From assembly GCA_917880885.1 (NCBI GenBank), contig OU862927.1:18617450-18681449 (forward strand): a DNA stretch of 64,000 bases, written 5' to 3'. The notes under the pieces are model-generated. The model was given only the letters and a program-made list of their open reading frames with translations. It had not been told where the DNA came from and did not search any database. The stretch comes from Limnephilus marmoratus (lineage: Eukaryota; Arthropoda; Insecta; Trichoptera; Limnephilidae). Every line of letters starts with the position of its first letter. Position 1 is the stretch's first letter. The translations under genes and the position numbers were made by a program. This document shows positions 48,901 through 60,900 of this stretch, piece after piece.

Positions 48901-51900
48901 TATAGTATAGCAAAGTCACTGGAGAAGCTGTGTAGAGGATATTTTTAATGAAAGGAAGGAGAGGAATTTCTGGGTAGGTAAAAGTATGAAATGATGGTGG
49001 AGAGAGTCCGGCTGTAGAGATCAAAAGATCTCCCACTTCCAGTTTCTCCCAATCCGGCCCGCCACGCAGTAAGTGGACAAAATTATCCGCCACCAAAACC
49101 CATGCAGACCTTACCCGTGAACCCGGGAACCCATGCTCAGTCACCAAACATAGCGGACCACTTGGGGTGACCAAGTGGCGGGGGTGTTGGTTATCCAATA
49201 AATGGTTCCCGGGGCGATGGTACCTATAACGCCTCCCAAATTAAAAATTTATTATAGTACTTGACATAAACAATTTTAATTTTGCACAATTTTAGTATGA
49301 AAGCTCGGTCAGTATTGGTATACCGCGATGAGTCACTGAACAGAAAAAAAAACGAATAAAAAATATCGATTATTCGGGCAAGGACAACACTAGTCTACCG
49401 ATAAAATTCGTTACATCACTACTTCGCTTTATATGTATTTGTCAACACCCTCGTTCCCCGGCCCCCCCAGGAGAACTGAGCGAAAGGGACACCTGCACGT
49501 CGGGCCGAAAATACCTAAATAAAATCTTCGAAATCGATGTTTTGTATTCCCCATTTTTCTTCTCCAAAACTGGACCGATTTTAAATTTTTTTTTCACTAA
49601 CTGTATTAAAAGAAAATATTCTATGTCGGTACGTTTTGCTTTTTTTCAAAATACATTGTTTAGTTTGTATACTGAACGTTTTTTGACGGCGTTTAAATTA
49701 GGCAATTTTATTCATTTTTGGAAGGTCCTAACTTCTATAAGAAGTAAATTATCAAAAAAAGCAAAACGTACCGACACGCTAGTGGTCGATATCTATATTA
49801 TGTAAAAAAAAATTTTGCTCTAGGGTCAAAATCCAGAGAGATAAACGGGGAATACGTTTGTATGGAAAAACGCAGCTAGTATTTCCTCTTAAGGCTCTGC
49901 AACCGGGCCCGAAAAGAAGAAGATGGGGAGATACGAAATGAAGAATGTTAGAGGAGAGCGCTAACATTTACAGCGAATCGATGCGAAAATTGCGAAAATG
50001 TTTAATAAAACACGACTCGTTTAAAATAGAGCAAAAATCTAGCGAGCATTATCTTAAACAGCATTTAAAGAAATCCTGTGAACTTTTTCATACATATAAC
50101 TTGTAAAATAACTGAAACGAACGTGTTTATAATAATTTTTGGAGCATACTTTGCGATTTTTTTCTATCGAGGGAATTTTATATAATTTGCGTTTCGGCGC
50201 GGGCAAAGTCTAGATATTATCTTCAAAAATAACATATTTTTTAAGAGCTTTAAAACTTACCGTGTTTAAGGGAAATATGTAATGAATCGGTACAAATCCG
50301 GGTTACGGGCCCTTAAGGTACTATGGAAGTAGTTACAGAGCAATGTGTTGTGTAGTGCCTTTGTTGAAATTATTATAAACATAAACAGCAATAGTTTGTT
50401 GTAAAGAAAGTTTGTAAAAATCAAACCTTTATTACGCTCTATTGGATGTATGTATTATAGAACATAGCAAAATTAATACAGTGATAAAAGGTGGACGTAA
50501 AAAAATATGAAAGGTATTATAAGTATGCAGTTGCACTTTCATGGAAAGTTGTACAAATGAGTTCAATAAGTTTATAATAAATAATAGTATAATGACAAGA
50601 GCACAAATACATAAGTGTTTAAGAAAGTCTGTTATTATTATTATAAAAGTTTGTTTTAAAGCAATTTTATAATTAGCCGATCGGGTGTGTTACAGAACAT
50701 AGCTAAATATAATTAGTGTAAAGATAAAGGTAAACATGAAAAAAATTTAATATCTGTTTCAAACGATCTAATGAACTGAATTTTAGTTTTGACATTGATT
50801 GGTGGCAATAAACATCGATTGAACTATACTTATTTATTACCATACTAGCTGGTTTCCAAAATGCGTCGTTATGCCATTTAATAAAAAAATAGTTTCTCCC
50901 TGCGTGCCCTTTCCCATTCGTCCCGTTCTCCTTCCACCTCCACTTCCTCTCCCGCGTGTTCCCACTCCGCCTCCTCCACCTTCCCTCTCCCCACTCCCAC
51001 GCCCCTTTCCCGGTGGATTCAGTTTTCAAACAGCTAGCGTGCCACCTATTGCAATTTTTTATACAAATTTTATAATGCCAGAGCTCACCAGTAGTTTTGT
51101 ATAAACCTTGTCCTGATAATAACGAACACAACAAAAAAATAATTATACAATTTGGTGCAGTCGATCGGAAGTTATGCGCGTGCATACATTTTGGCGATTC
51201 ATTTTTATTTATATAGAAGATAGATAGATAGATAGATAGATGTGCAGACTTTCAATAGGTGAATTTTCAAAATAATTATTAGCAGACTTGGGAATATCAC
51301 TAAGCTATCAGTGGTGCGTCACGCGTAGCTTGTGTTTCTACACGTGTCACTACGAGATTCCTCTCCTATTTGTTTAGTTGCCTAAGCTGTTGTTTCAATT
51401 TTCAATCCTTCGTTATGCCAGAAAGGAAATGAAGTTGCGAGCTGAAAATATGCACTTTGTTGCGGAAAATACGGACAGGAAAAGACAGGGAATAGCATGC
51501 AGACTGTTCGAAAGTTTTTGATGCTTGTGCAACAATCCATTTATACAAATCCTTTAACATTGGAGGTTATGCACCACTTATCCGCCCTGGTATAAGTAAC
51601 ATATGGTTACTCTTTTAAGGCTCTCGCAAGGACTCTAATTTTTTTGAAAGAACGAAGCTACATTTAGTTTAGAACGAATCTAGACATCCAATGTCCCTGC
51701 ATACGTTGTTAGTAAGCAGTATGCAAGTGCTTACATAATAAACTTCTATCTCTTCAACAAGTGTATTTTTGTATCCAGGGTGGAGGCCGCAGAAGGCGAG
51801 CTGAGTATCTCGGCTGGAGACTACCTGCTGGTGTGGGGCAACGGGCCGGAGCCGGGCAGCAGCTTCCTGGATGCCGAGCTGCTGGACGGCCGGCGGGGGC

Positions 51901-54900
51901 TGGTGCCGGCACACTTTGTGCAGCGGCTCGTGGGGGATGACCTGCTCGAGTTTCATCAGGTGAGGAATATGTGATGATGACTATCTGCTGGTGTGGGACA
52001 GCTACCTGGATGCCAAGCTGCTGGACGGCCGGCGGGGGCTGGTGCCGGCACACTTTGTGCAGCGGCTCGTGGGGGATGACCTGCTCGAGTTTCACCAGGT
52101 GAGGAATATGTGATGATGACTACCTGCTGATGTGGGACAGCTTCCTGGATGCCGAGCTGCTGGACGGCCGGCGGGGGCTGTGCCGGCACACTTTGTGCAG
52201 CGGCTCGTGGGGGATGACCTGCTCGAGTTTCACCAGGTGATGAATATGTGATGATGACTACCTGCTGGTGTGGGGCAGCTTCCTGGATGCCGAGCTGCTG
52301 GACGGCCGATGGGGGCTGGTGCCGGCACACTTTGTACAGCAGCTCGTGGTGAGGAATATGTGATTATGACCACACGCCACAGCAAGGGACCGGAGACGAG
52401 AACAAAAATGCGGGAGGTTATCAATTGGTTTGAGAGTTTTATGTTTAATTAACAGAACCAAAAAGAGATTTCTGTTGATTAGAGGAAGCTAGCAGGATAT
52501 TTTACGATTATTTGCGAAACCCAACAGCACAATTCCTTTTTGTTTTGAGAAACTCGTCAGAAAATCGTCTGTTACCATGAACCTACAAAATGTAACAGTT
52601 TTCTGCTAATATTTTTTTAAACAGTAGAATATCTGTAAATTTTATCATCCCAGCAAGATATTTATTATCGTATTGATTAGAGTAACCCATGGGATGATTT
52701 TTGTAATGCAGCAGAAAACTTTATTACAACTGTATTATTTTAAGCAACCCAGCAGCATGATTATCTGTTTATTCGATAAATGTATGATATGATATTCTGT
52801 CGATCTGAACAACCTGACAGGAGACTTTTATACTTACTTTAAAAGTCCATCAAGGGTCAACATATGAGCGAGTTGCTCAATTGAGATCAATTAAAGATTT
52901 ATTAACATCTGATGATTTTCTGTTGATAATAGTAAACAATAAGTTGCTTTCTGTTGATTTCAAAAACTAATAGACCTGTAATACATATTATATTATGAGC
53001 TTTATCTATTTATGTTGGTAACTATGAAAAGTGTGTTGATTTGACGATCAGAAAGAACGTATCATATCAATTTGTTGATGGCAGTTTCCGAACATTTTCA
53101 CCGCCTTTAAAATTCTGCTTTAATTACTATAAACATTCTTCAGTGACATAATTAATAAATTCTTGTTAGCATTTTTGGATCAAGAGACTAATTATTATAG
53201 TCATTTCCATCTCAAATGTTGTTGTGTTATCTGGTTCTATATTCACCAGTAACAAAAGTGTTTGAATGGTAACACGGAATATCAGTTCATCCAACATCCA
53301 ACTTAACCTCTTTTGAAAAAGATTGTTGTGTGCCTGTTTTTTAGTTTCTTTTGATGTGCAATTATTTTTAAACGGCTGATATTAGGTAGCTATATAAAAT
53401 ATTATGAATTATTTGTATTTTTATTTTGTGAGGTGTTTCTTTTTCATGGAGTCTTACCCGCCTTCTTTCAGTTCTATTCGCACAGACCCCCAACTGCATT
53501 TTATCTACATCCTCCAGATCCTAGTTCCAAGTTGACACTGATTCTTGCTCATCCTCTCTCTCTTACATTATGATATTCTCTCATTAATCTCCAAATCCCC
53601 ATTCGGCTTGGGGTTTCAGCTCCTTCAGGACCGGCTGCCCGCCGTCCCTCTCTTGTGTTGCTACTCTCACCTCTTCCAAAGACATCATCAGCCGTATCTC
53701 TCTCAGGTTTTTTATCTAATCTATTTTATTTTATATAATTTTATTTTTATTTATATTTTTCCTTTTTTTCTCTCACTTTCACTAATTTTGTTGTTTCATC
53801 TATTATCTCTTTCATTTATTTATTTATTTTTATTTTTTTCAATCAACACTGATGTAATCACAAGACACTCGTATTATGTGTTATTGATTGGATTTTAATA
53901 TTAAATAGTACAGTTATATTATTTGTAAATAATAAATAATATTAATCTAGTTGACACCATACCAAAACTTCATCAGGTTTTTCTGGTTCCCCTTGTATAA
54001 TTCTTGTTTGCACCAATCAAATCTTGCAAGCTAGATTGCGTCAGGTATTTACGTTCCCTATTTATTGAAAAAAAAAAATTCCTTCATAAAACTTGTGTTG
54101 ATCATATTAGATATATTCAGTTCCCTTTATTTTATCGTTTTTAGCACCCTCACAAGACCTGTGTGTGACATTCCCCATTGTATAATTTATCATTGTCACT
54201 TTCAAAAGTTTCATCAGCAAATTTCTCTAACTCCCCTTATTGGTACTATCACAAGACTGTCATGTTGATAGCAATTTCTAATGTGTATTTTTTTCTCAAA
54301 AATGTGCTAGACTAAGACTAGTCTAGTTGATTTCATAATTGTTTCACCTTCATTGGCACTTTCACAAGACTGATTTAGTTAATTTCATCAGATATAATAA
54401 TTATACTCCCTTACTCACTTTCATTGTCACTTTCACAAGACTGATCTAGTTAATTTCATCATATATAATAATTGTTCCCCCTTAATTATTTTCATTGGCA
54501 CTTTCATAAGACTGATCTAGTTAATTTCATCAAATATAATAATTGTTCCCCCTTACTTATTTTCATTGGCACTTTCACAAGAGTGATCTAGTTAATATCA
54601 TCAAATATAATAATTGTTTCCCCTGTTTATTTTCATTGGCACTTTCAAAAGACTGGTGTAGTTGATTTCACCAAATATAATAACTGTTTCCTCTTTATTT
54701 TCATTGGCACTTTCACAAGACTGATCTAGTTAATTTCATCAGAAATAATAATTTTTCCCCCTTACTTATTTTCATTAGCACTTTCACAAGACTGATCTAC
54801 ATAGTTAATTTCATCAGATACAATCATTGTATCCCCTTACTTATTTGTTCCCATCGGCACTTTCACAAGACCGATGTAGTTGAAATTATCATATATATAT

Positions 54901-57900
54901 TAATGCTTGTATATATTAATTGTTCCTCGTTATAGTATTGGCACTTTTACAAGACTGATCTAGTTAATTTCATCAAATATAATCATTGTTTTCCCTTTCT
55001 GATTTTCATTGGCACTTTCACAAGACTGATCAGGTTGAATTCATCAGATACAATTGTTTTCCCTTACTTAATTATCATTGGCACCTTGATATGACTTATC
55101 GTGTTTATCGTAAAATTTATTTGTTAACTTTTTAAAACTGTTTATTGACATTTTCTCAAAACTTATCCATACTCACTGCATCAGACATGTTAGATTACCT
55201 TTATATATATTTTTTAATTTGTTTCCTTCTGAAAAAATTTTTTAAATGGCGTAAAATATTCTCAGACCTCTAATTTTTAGAATTATTGTAATATATTTCG
55301 TGTCTTTTTGTAAAAATTTTTAAACATCCTATTTTATCTTTTGCATTCAATCTTTCTATCTCGGAATCATTTAAATTTTTATGAATATTTTTATTAATTA
55401 TTTCCTATTTATTCCATTTTTCTTATACCAATTTAATGTTATATTTTTTATATGGTTAAAACATCGACCAAACTTTGTCGAAGGGTTAAAGAGATGGCAT
55501 GTCGACCCTTCCGGTGCGAAATTCATGTAGGAGGATTTTTTTGTTTTCATTGATAAGTGCAGACTACTTAAGAATTCTGTTATATTATTTAAGTATTATC
55601 AATCGCTTACACTTAACACCACTTAACTCTCACTAACTAAACATAACCTTACACTTACAGATGCCTAAAGTTGCTAAAAGAGAATATGTCTGTTTCAATA
55701 AAATCCAAAAACAAAATATAGAATCAATTTTCAAATATTTTTTTAAGGTAATGCACTGCTAAGCAATGCTAAGTCATGTATGTGATTTTGTTTTAAATAA
55801 CTTAGAAATATTTTAGATTTTAGACACTTTAACTAAAAACTGCGAGTAGAACACATTTACCTTTGTAATAATCAAGATTTTTTTATTAGTCTTTTAATAA
55901 ACCCAGAAAAAATAAAGTATCAGGCCTATAAAAAGTACTTTAATGTTCGAAATCTCCAATTCATGAACGCCTTTTCGGTTAGTTTTTTTATTGTATAATG
56001 AGGAATTTTTTTTTTTAGAAAATGATCGTAAAACATTTAAATGTTTGTGCCTGAGCTCCGCAAAATAAAATCAAACATGCTTTTTGGCGAGGTTTTTTCT
56101 TGACTAAATCAAAATAGGCGGCTGGTGATAAAGGGAATTTCAACATTATCGTCATGTACACAAGGAGTACGGTTGGTTCCATTCCAACTCAAAAACAAGT
56201 CAACCCAACACCTCTTTGAAAAGTCTTAACCCTTTCTCATCCAAATTAATTCCTACAGATATTAAAAAAAATAACATGATGATTATGTGTAATTCAAATG
56301 TTAGTTTTTTTTTTAACTGATAGTTTAGGAAATATTCAACGTCATTTTAAAACGACAGTGGTTCTGAGAGGTAAATGATGTATTACTATAAAAGTGGACT
56401 ATTTTCTTCAAAGAATATTTAAAAAAAATACATTAATTAAAGACAATATCATGTCTACTTATCACTTGAATGTGTTATTGATGTGTTCTTCTCATCAAAA
56501 TACTTATAACACATAATAAATGTATATGTTTTCAGATAAAATATTCATACAAAATGCCAGTGTCGTTTTGAAATGACACGATGCTAATAACAAATATTAT
56601 ATCAATGTTTTTGGTGTATTTTCATTATAATATGAAAGAATGTACGTTTTACTGTAAATAAAAACGGAAAAATATATTAAAAAAACAAATACCTTGTCCA
56701 TTTTAATACTGCAATTCCCTCGGATCATAGCTTTTCAAAAGGTGTGATCAACGATTCTTGTTTACGATTAGATACGAAGTGCCTACGCAATGCAGCCAAT
56801 GAAAAAAATCAATAGTTGCTTTCAAATTTCATGTCATTTTAAAATGACTCTGGTTGAGAAAGGGTTAAAAGCTATGAAAAAAAATATTTTAAAATAGCCA
56901 GTAACCCTAACCTAACCTCACCTATTTAACCATTTTTTTCATTTTTTTATCATAACTCTTAATGACTTTTCTGAGGTGGTTCTGAGTTGGTTTTATTCTG
57001 AGTTGGCCGGTCACCGTTTTTGTTAGCGGCCTGATCTCGAATTTTACACAACGTGGTGCATCACCTAGATCCTAGATATATATAATAAAATCTACTACCT
57101 ACCAAGAACAAGTTTATGCAAACTTTCAAACACAAGAAGTACAAAGTGAAGAAATTCGATGATCACAAAATTATTCACATTAATCGCAAAGCTGGTACCT
57201 ACTAAATTAACCCACTCATAGACGTTTTAACACCTAAAGTAATGAATGAAGAACTTGAAAAAATATGTATTTTTTTTTTTTATAATTTTATATATTTATA
57301 CATTCAAAATTCACCTAAATGTACTTCAACTGTTTACCTGTACTTAACTGAGATAGACGAAACCAACCTTTTACTTTTCTAGCTTCTAAAATAGTTCTCA
57401 CGGAAAAATTTCATTTTCAAACAATTTTTCATAATCCAATGATTACAAATATTTTGTCTAAATAATTGATTTCAGAGTCCATAGTTAGTAACATCTCATT
57501 TTATTTACTTGGTGCGTCCTTAAAATAAATTGAGCACCCTGTTGAATCTACACGGTGTCCAGAAACTGGTAGAGAGAACGATAAACTGGTGAATCTACAT
57601 AACATAGAGAACCCAAAATAAAAAAATTGTTTTCGATCTCAGAATTTCTATGTACCTACGTATTTTTTTTAACTTTTTCCCGTTTTGGAGTCGAATCTTC
57701 GCTTCGACGCATTTTAAAATATGCCTGGTTTTATAATTCCCACGGTAATGGAACGGCGCGGACGACCGCAACGGCTTGCGGCATCTCATTTTTTTGACAC
57801 GATTGAAAGATTTGCAAAAAAATGATTACTTTTTAAAACGAAAATCTGAAAGAGAACAAGACACAGAAAAACAAAACAAAAACAATGCTTCTTCTTCAGT

Positions 57901-60900
57901 GATATATTGTATAAATGGGAATAACCCTCAAAAGTCATAAAAAGAAAGTTTTTCTCACAAAAAATTGAATATTCATTTTAAACTTTTATAAAATGTCATT
58001 CCGTATGAATAAATTCGGATACATTTATCCGAGATGCTATTCCAGGTGACAAACAAATTCTTTGAATGATTGTTTCCAATAAAAAAAGTAGTTGCCCGAA
58101 AAATGGAAAAATAATTAGTTGAAGATAATTAGGTGGCAATAGCGAAATTGGTTAACGCACACATCCCGGTTAGACGAGAGGTCTGGTTTCGAATCCCAGT
58201 TGCGACCATTGTTTTTTGTTTGTTTTTTTTTCTGTTTTTCTGTGTCTTGTTCTCTTTCATATTTTCGTTTAGATTATTATTGTTATCTTCTTCTTCAATG
58301 ATATATTACATTGATGGGAATAACCTTCAAAAGTTATAAAAATAGAGTTTTTCTCATTAAAAATGGAACCCTTTTTTGTTTTGGGGGAAGCAGTTTTCAT
58401 CGTTTGCCTCACTATTATTTAGTGTGTAAGAAATAGCTGCAGCATTATTTATTTATTTTATTTATTTATTTATCTATATAAGGTATGTTTACATTACATT
58501 ATTCGATGCCTGTCTCACTAGGGTATACCTGTGTTGAGACAGGCGTAGAGGTACATAAATGAGTATCATACATAAGAATATTTAATTATAACATAAGAAT
58601 ATTTAAGGTACGATACATAGGTACTGATTTATACAATTCAAACAGAAAGATGATTTAAATTGAGGGTAAATACCATAAAGAGAGCATTATATAGGTGGAG
58701 GAAGAGATGAATAAAGTAGTAAATCCTGTCGAATCTATATAGGGAGTTATATTATACATATAGGATTTTACTAATTTAATTTCTTTAATTATGATAAGGA
58801 ACGTACGTTTATTGACCTTTTATTTCGTCGCCGTGCCGTATCCGTGGTATCTAATTATTATAAAAGCGCACAATTCATAGCTGAAACTAGAGACCTATTT
58901 TTTCAACTTTGTCCAAAAATTTACCGACTCGATTTACTTGAAAATAAAAGCTTCAATCAAAAAAAGTCATACGAGAAAATCGACTCAACGCGGAATGTAG
59001 ATTCATCAGTTTATCGCTTATGCTACGAGTTATATTAAAACCAAATCAATTGTTCAACACTCCATCCATCAAAGATTTCAACAACTATAATACTAATAGA
59101 TAGACAAAAAAAATTGAAATTGACTTCACAAAGTAACAATTTTTTCTAATCTCCAGGCAGTGGTATCAACTCTTCGAGACGCGGACGAGGGTCTTCTTCA
59201 CAGCGATCCTTCCCTTCCCATGGACATGTCTCGTCTGCAGGAACTGCAAGATGTGGCGGAAGGGCCCGAAGATGATGACTCTGGTGAGTTCTAAACGTCC
59301 ATCAGTGTTCAAACCAACTTCCCTAATGTTTGATGTGTAAATTTTGATGTGTTAATAAAATGTCTACTTCATACCGCAATGAAGAAGGCTAATAACTTTT
59401 TAATTAAACTATGTAATATTAATTATTGAACAAGATAATACTAATAAATCTAAACGAAACATGAAATAGAACAAGACAAAATAGAGAAACTGAAAAGAAA
59501 CATTAAAAAATCATAAAAGCCGAGTTGCTTGAGGCGCGCTGTCCCGGTAAGACAGAGATCCTGGATTTGATTCCTAATTGCGACCATTATCTATTTACTT
59601 TTCTGTGTCTTGTTCTGTTTCGTGTGTCGTTTAGATTTATTAGTATTATCTTCTTCTTCAATGATAATGAATTCTTTGTGGCCTTCTCACTTTGGATACT
59701 GTTGCAAAGAATATTTACAAAAAGTGGTTTTGCACCATTGCCATTGATATGAAAAATTTTAAATTCTTGAATTGGTACATAATAACTTGGCATAATCAAG
59801 ATCTGATATTATTCCTTTGAAATGATTGAGTTATTTATATTATTAAATCATCTTTTACATTTTTAAATGATTTAGATTTTTCAATTGTGATCTTTGGTAA
59901 TCAAATTGTTTCGTTTACATTTGTTTCAAATGTATTAATTTTTGACATCTCTTTTTTCTACAATTCCTAAAATGTCTATCGTTTCTTTAGGCATTAAAAT
60001 GTTTGATCATTTCGATGATCAAAATGTTTTATTTATGCTAGTCACCTAACAAAATGAGTTTTGTCCAATTCAAAAATTTTGTTGATTTTTTTTGCAAACG
60101 TATCTACATAAAACTAAACTTATTAAATAATGGATTTATAAAGTGCCAACTTGCTCTATATAGCACTTATGAGCTCATATGTTTGCAAGGAAAAACATTC
60201 TTTGGATAATTCTAAAATTTCAAAACTTTTATCTTAAAATTTTTAAAATTCATCTAAACCTCTGTTTCCAAAAATATCTGTCGTATTTCCTGCATTTGCT
60301 CGTTGAAATTCCTTATGTATATCATAAAATCCCTCACTCTCTTTCTCTCTCTCTCTCTCTCTCTCTACCCTCTTCATAATGCATCCCCAATCGTTGTCCG
60401 AACCCTTCTGAATCCCTCTTGCATCCTTCCTTGCACGTTATCGTAAAACCAAGCATGACCTTTGTATATTTATCGTTCGATGTGTGTGAAAAAAAATCGT
60501 TACTTTCTGTTATTGTAAAAATGATGTATCAACGTAGTAGGGTGAACAACATTTGACGATTTGGAAATCTTTGTATTTTTTCTGTAATATTATAAATAGT
60601 TCATAAATAAAATCAGCAAACAGAATTAAGATTGATTTTTAATGTTGTTATAATGTTGAAATATTTCGTTCTGTATTAAATCTTTGAATAATAGATTAAA
60701 TTCAATATTTGATTTAAAACCAACACATTAGTTAAATAGTGTATCTATAGCGTTTCCTTTTTTTCCTTTTCCTGTCTTTCCTTCCTTGTTCCCTTCCTTC
60801 CCGCCATCCTTTTGAATCCTTCATTTTCCTTCATGTCCTTTCTTCCAAATTCCCGAATCCTCTCTTTCCTTACCAACCTAAATATTATAAACACAACTTA

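Larger units (their letters stand above)
1291..51778 (+). other. Rim-BP giant intron, 50,488 bp, phase 2
   Basis: Donor gtaagtattt at 1291 and acceptor ttttgtatccag ending at 51778 splice two halves of one SH3 domain in the same phase. Between them lie one probable nested opposite-strand gene, several tandem repeats and more than 40 transposon remnants, all listed separately. No other plus-strand coding exon of Rim-BP was recognised inside, but a very short microexon could not be excluded by eye. Confidence 0.85.

Noticed and set aside
50703..51185. A 160-codon minus-strand open frame with Gly/Arg/Trp-rich residues
   Set aside because: It is the complement of a C/T-rich low-complexity block inside a dispersed repeat.
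51669..52424. Several long antisense open frames across the SH3 exon copies
   Set aside because: They are shadows of the GC-rich exon and its tandem copies; the sense frame carries the conserved SH3 residues.
53471..53568. Possible alternative Rim-BP exon after ttctttcag
   Set aside because: The frame is open for about 30 codons but there is no donor before the stop and the segment is compositionally C/T-rich.
58132..58207. Possible functional tRNA gene
   Set aside because: Box A and box B are good, but the anticodon stem does not pair well and the unit lies in a repeated element.
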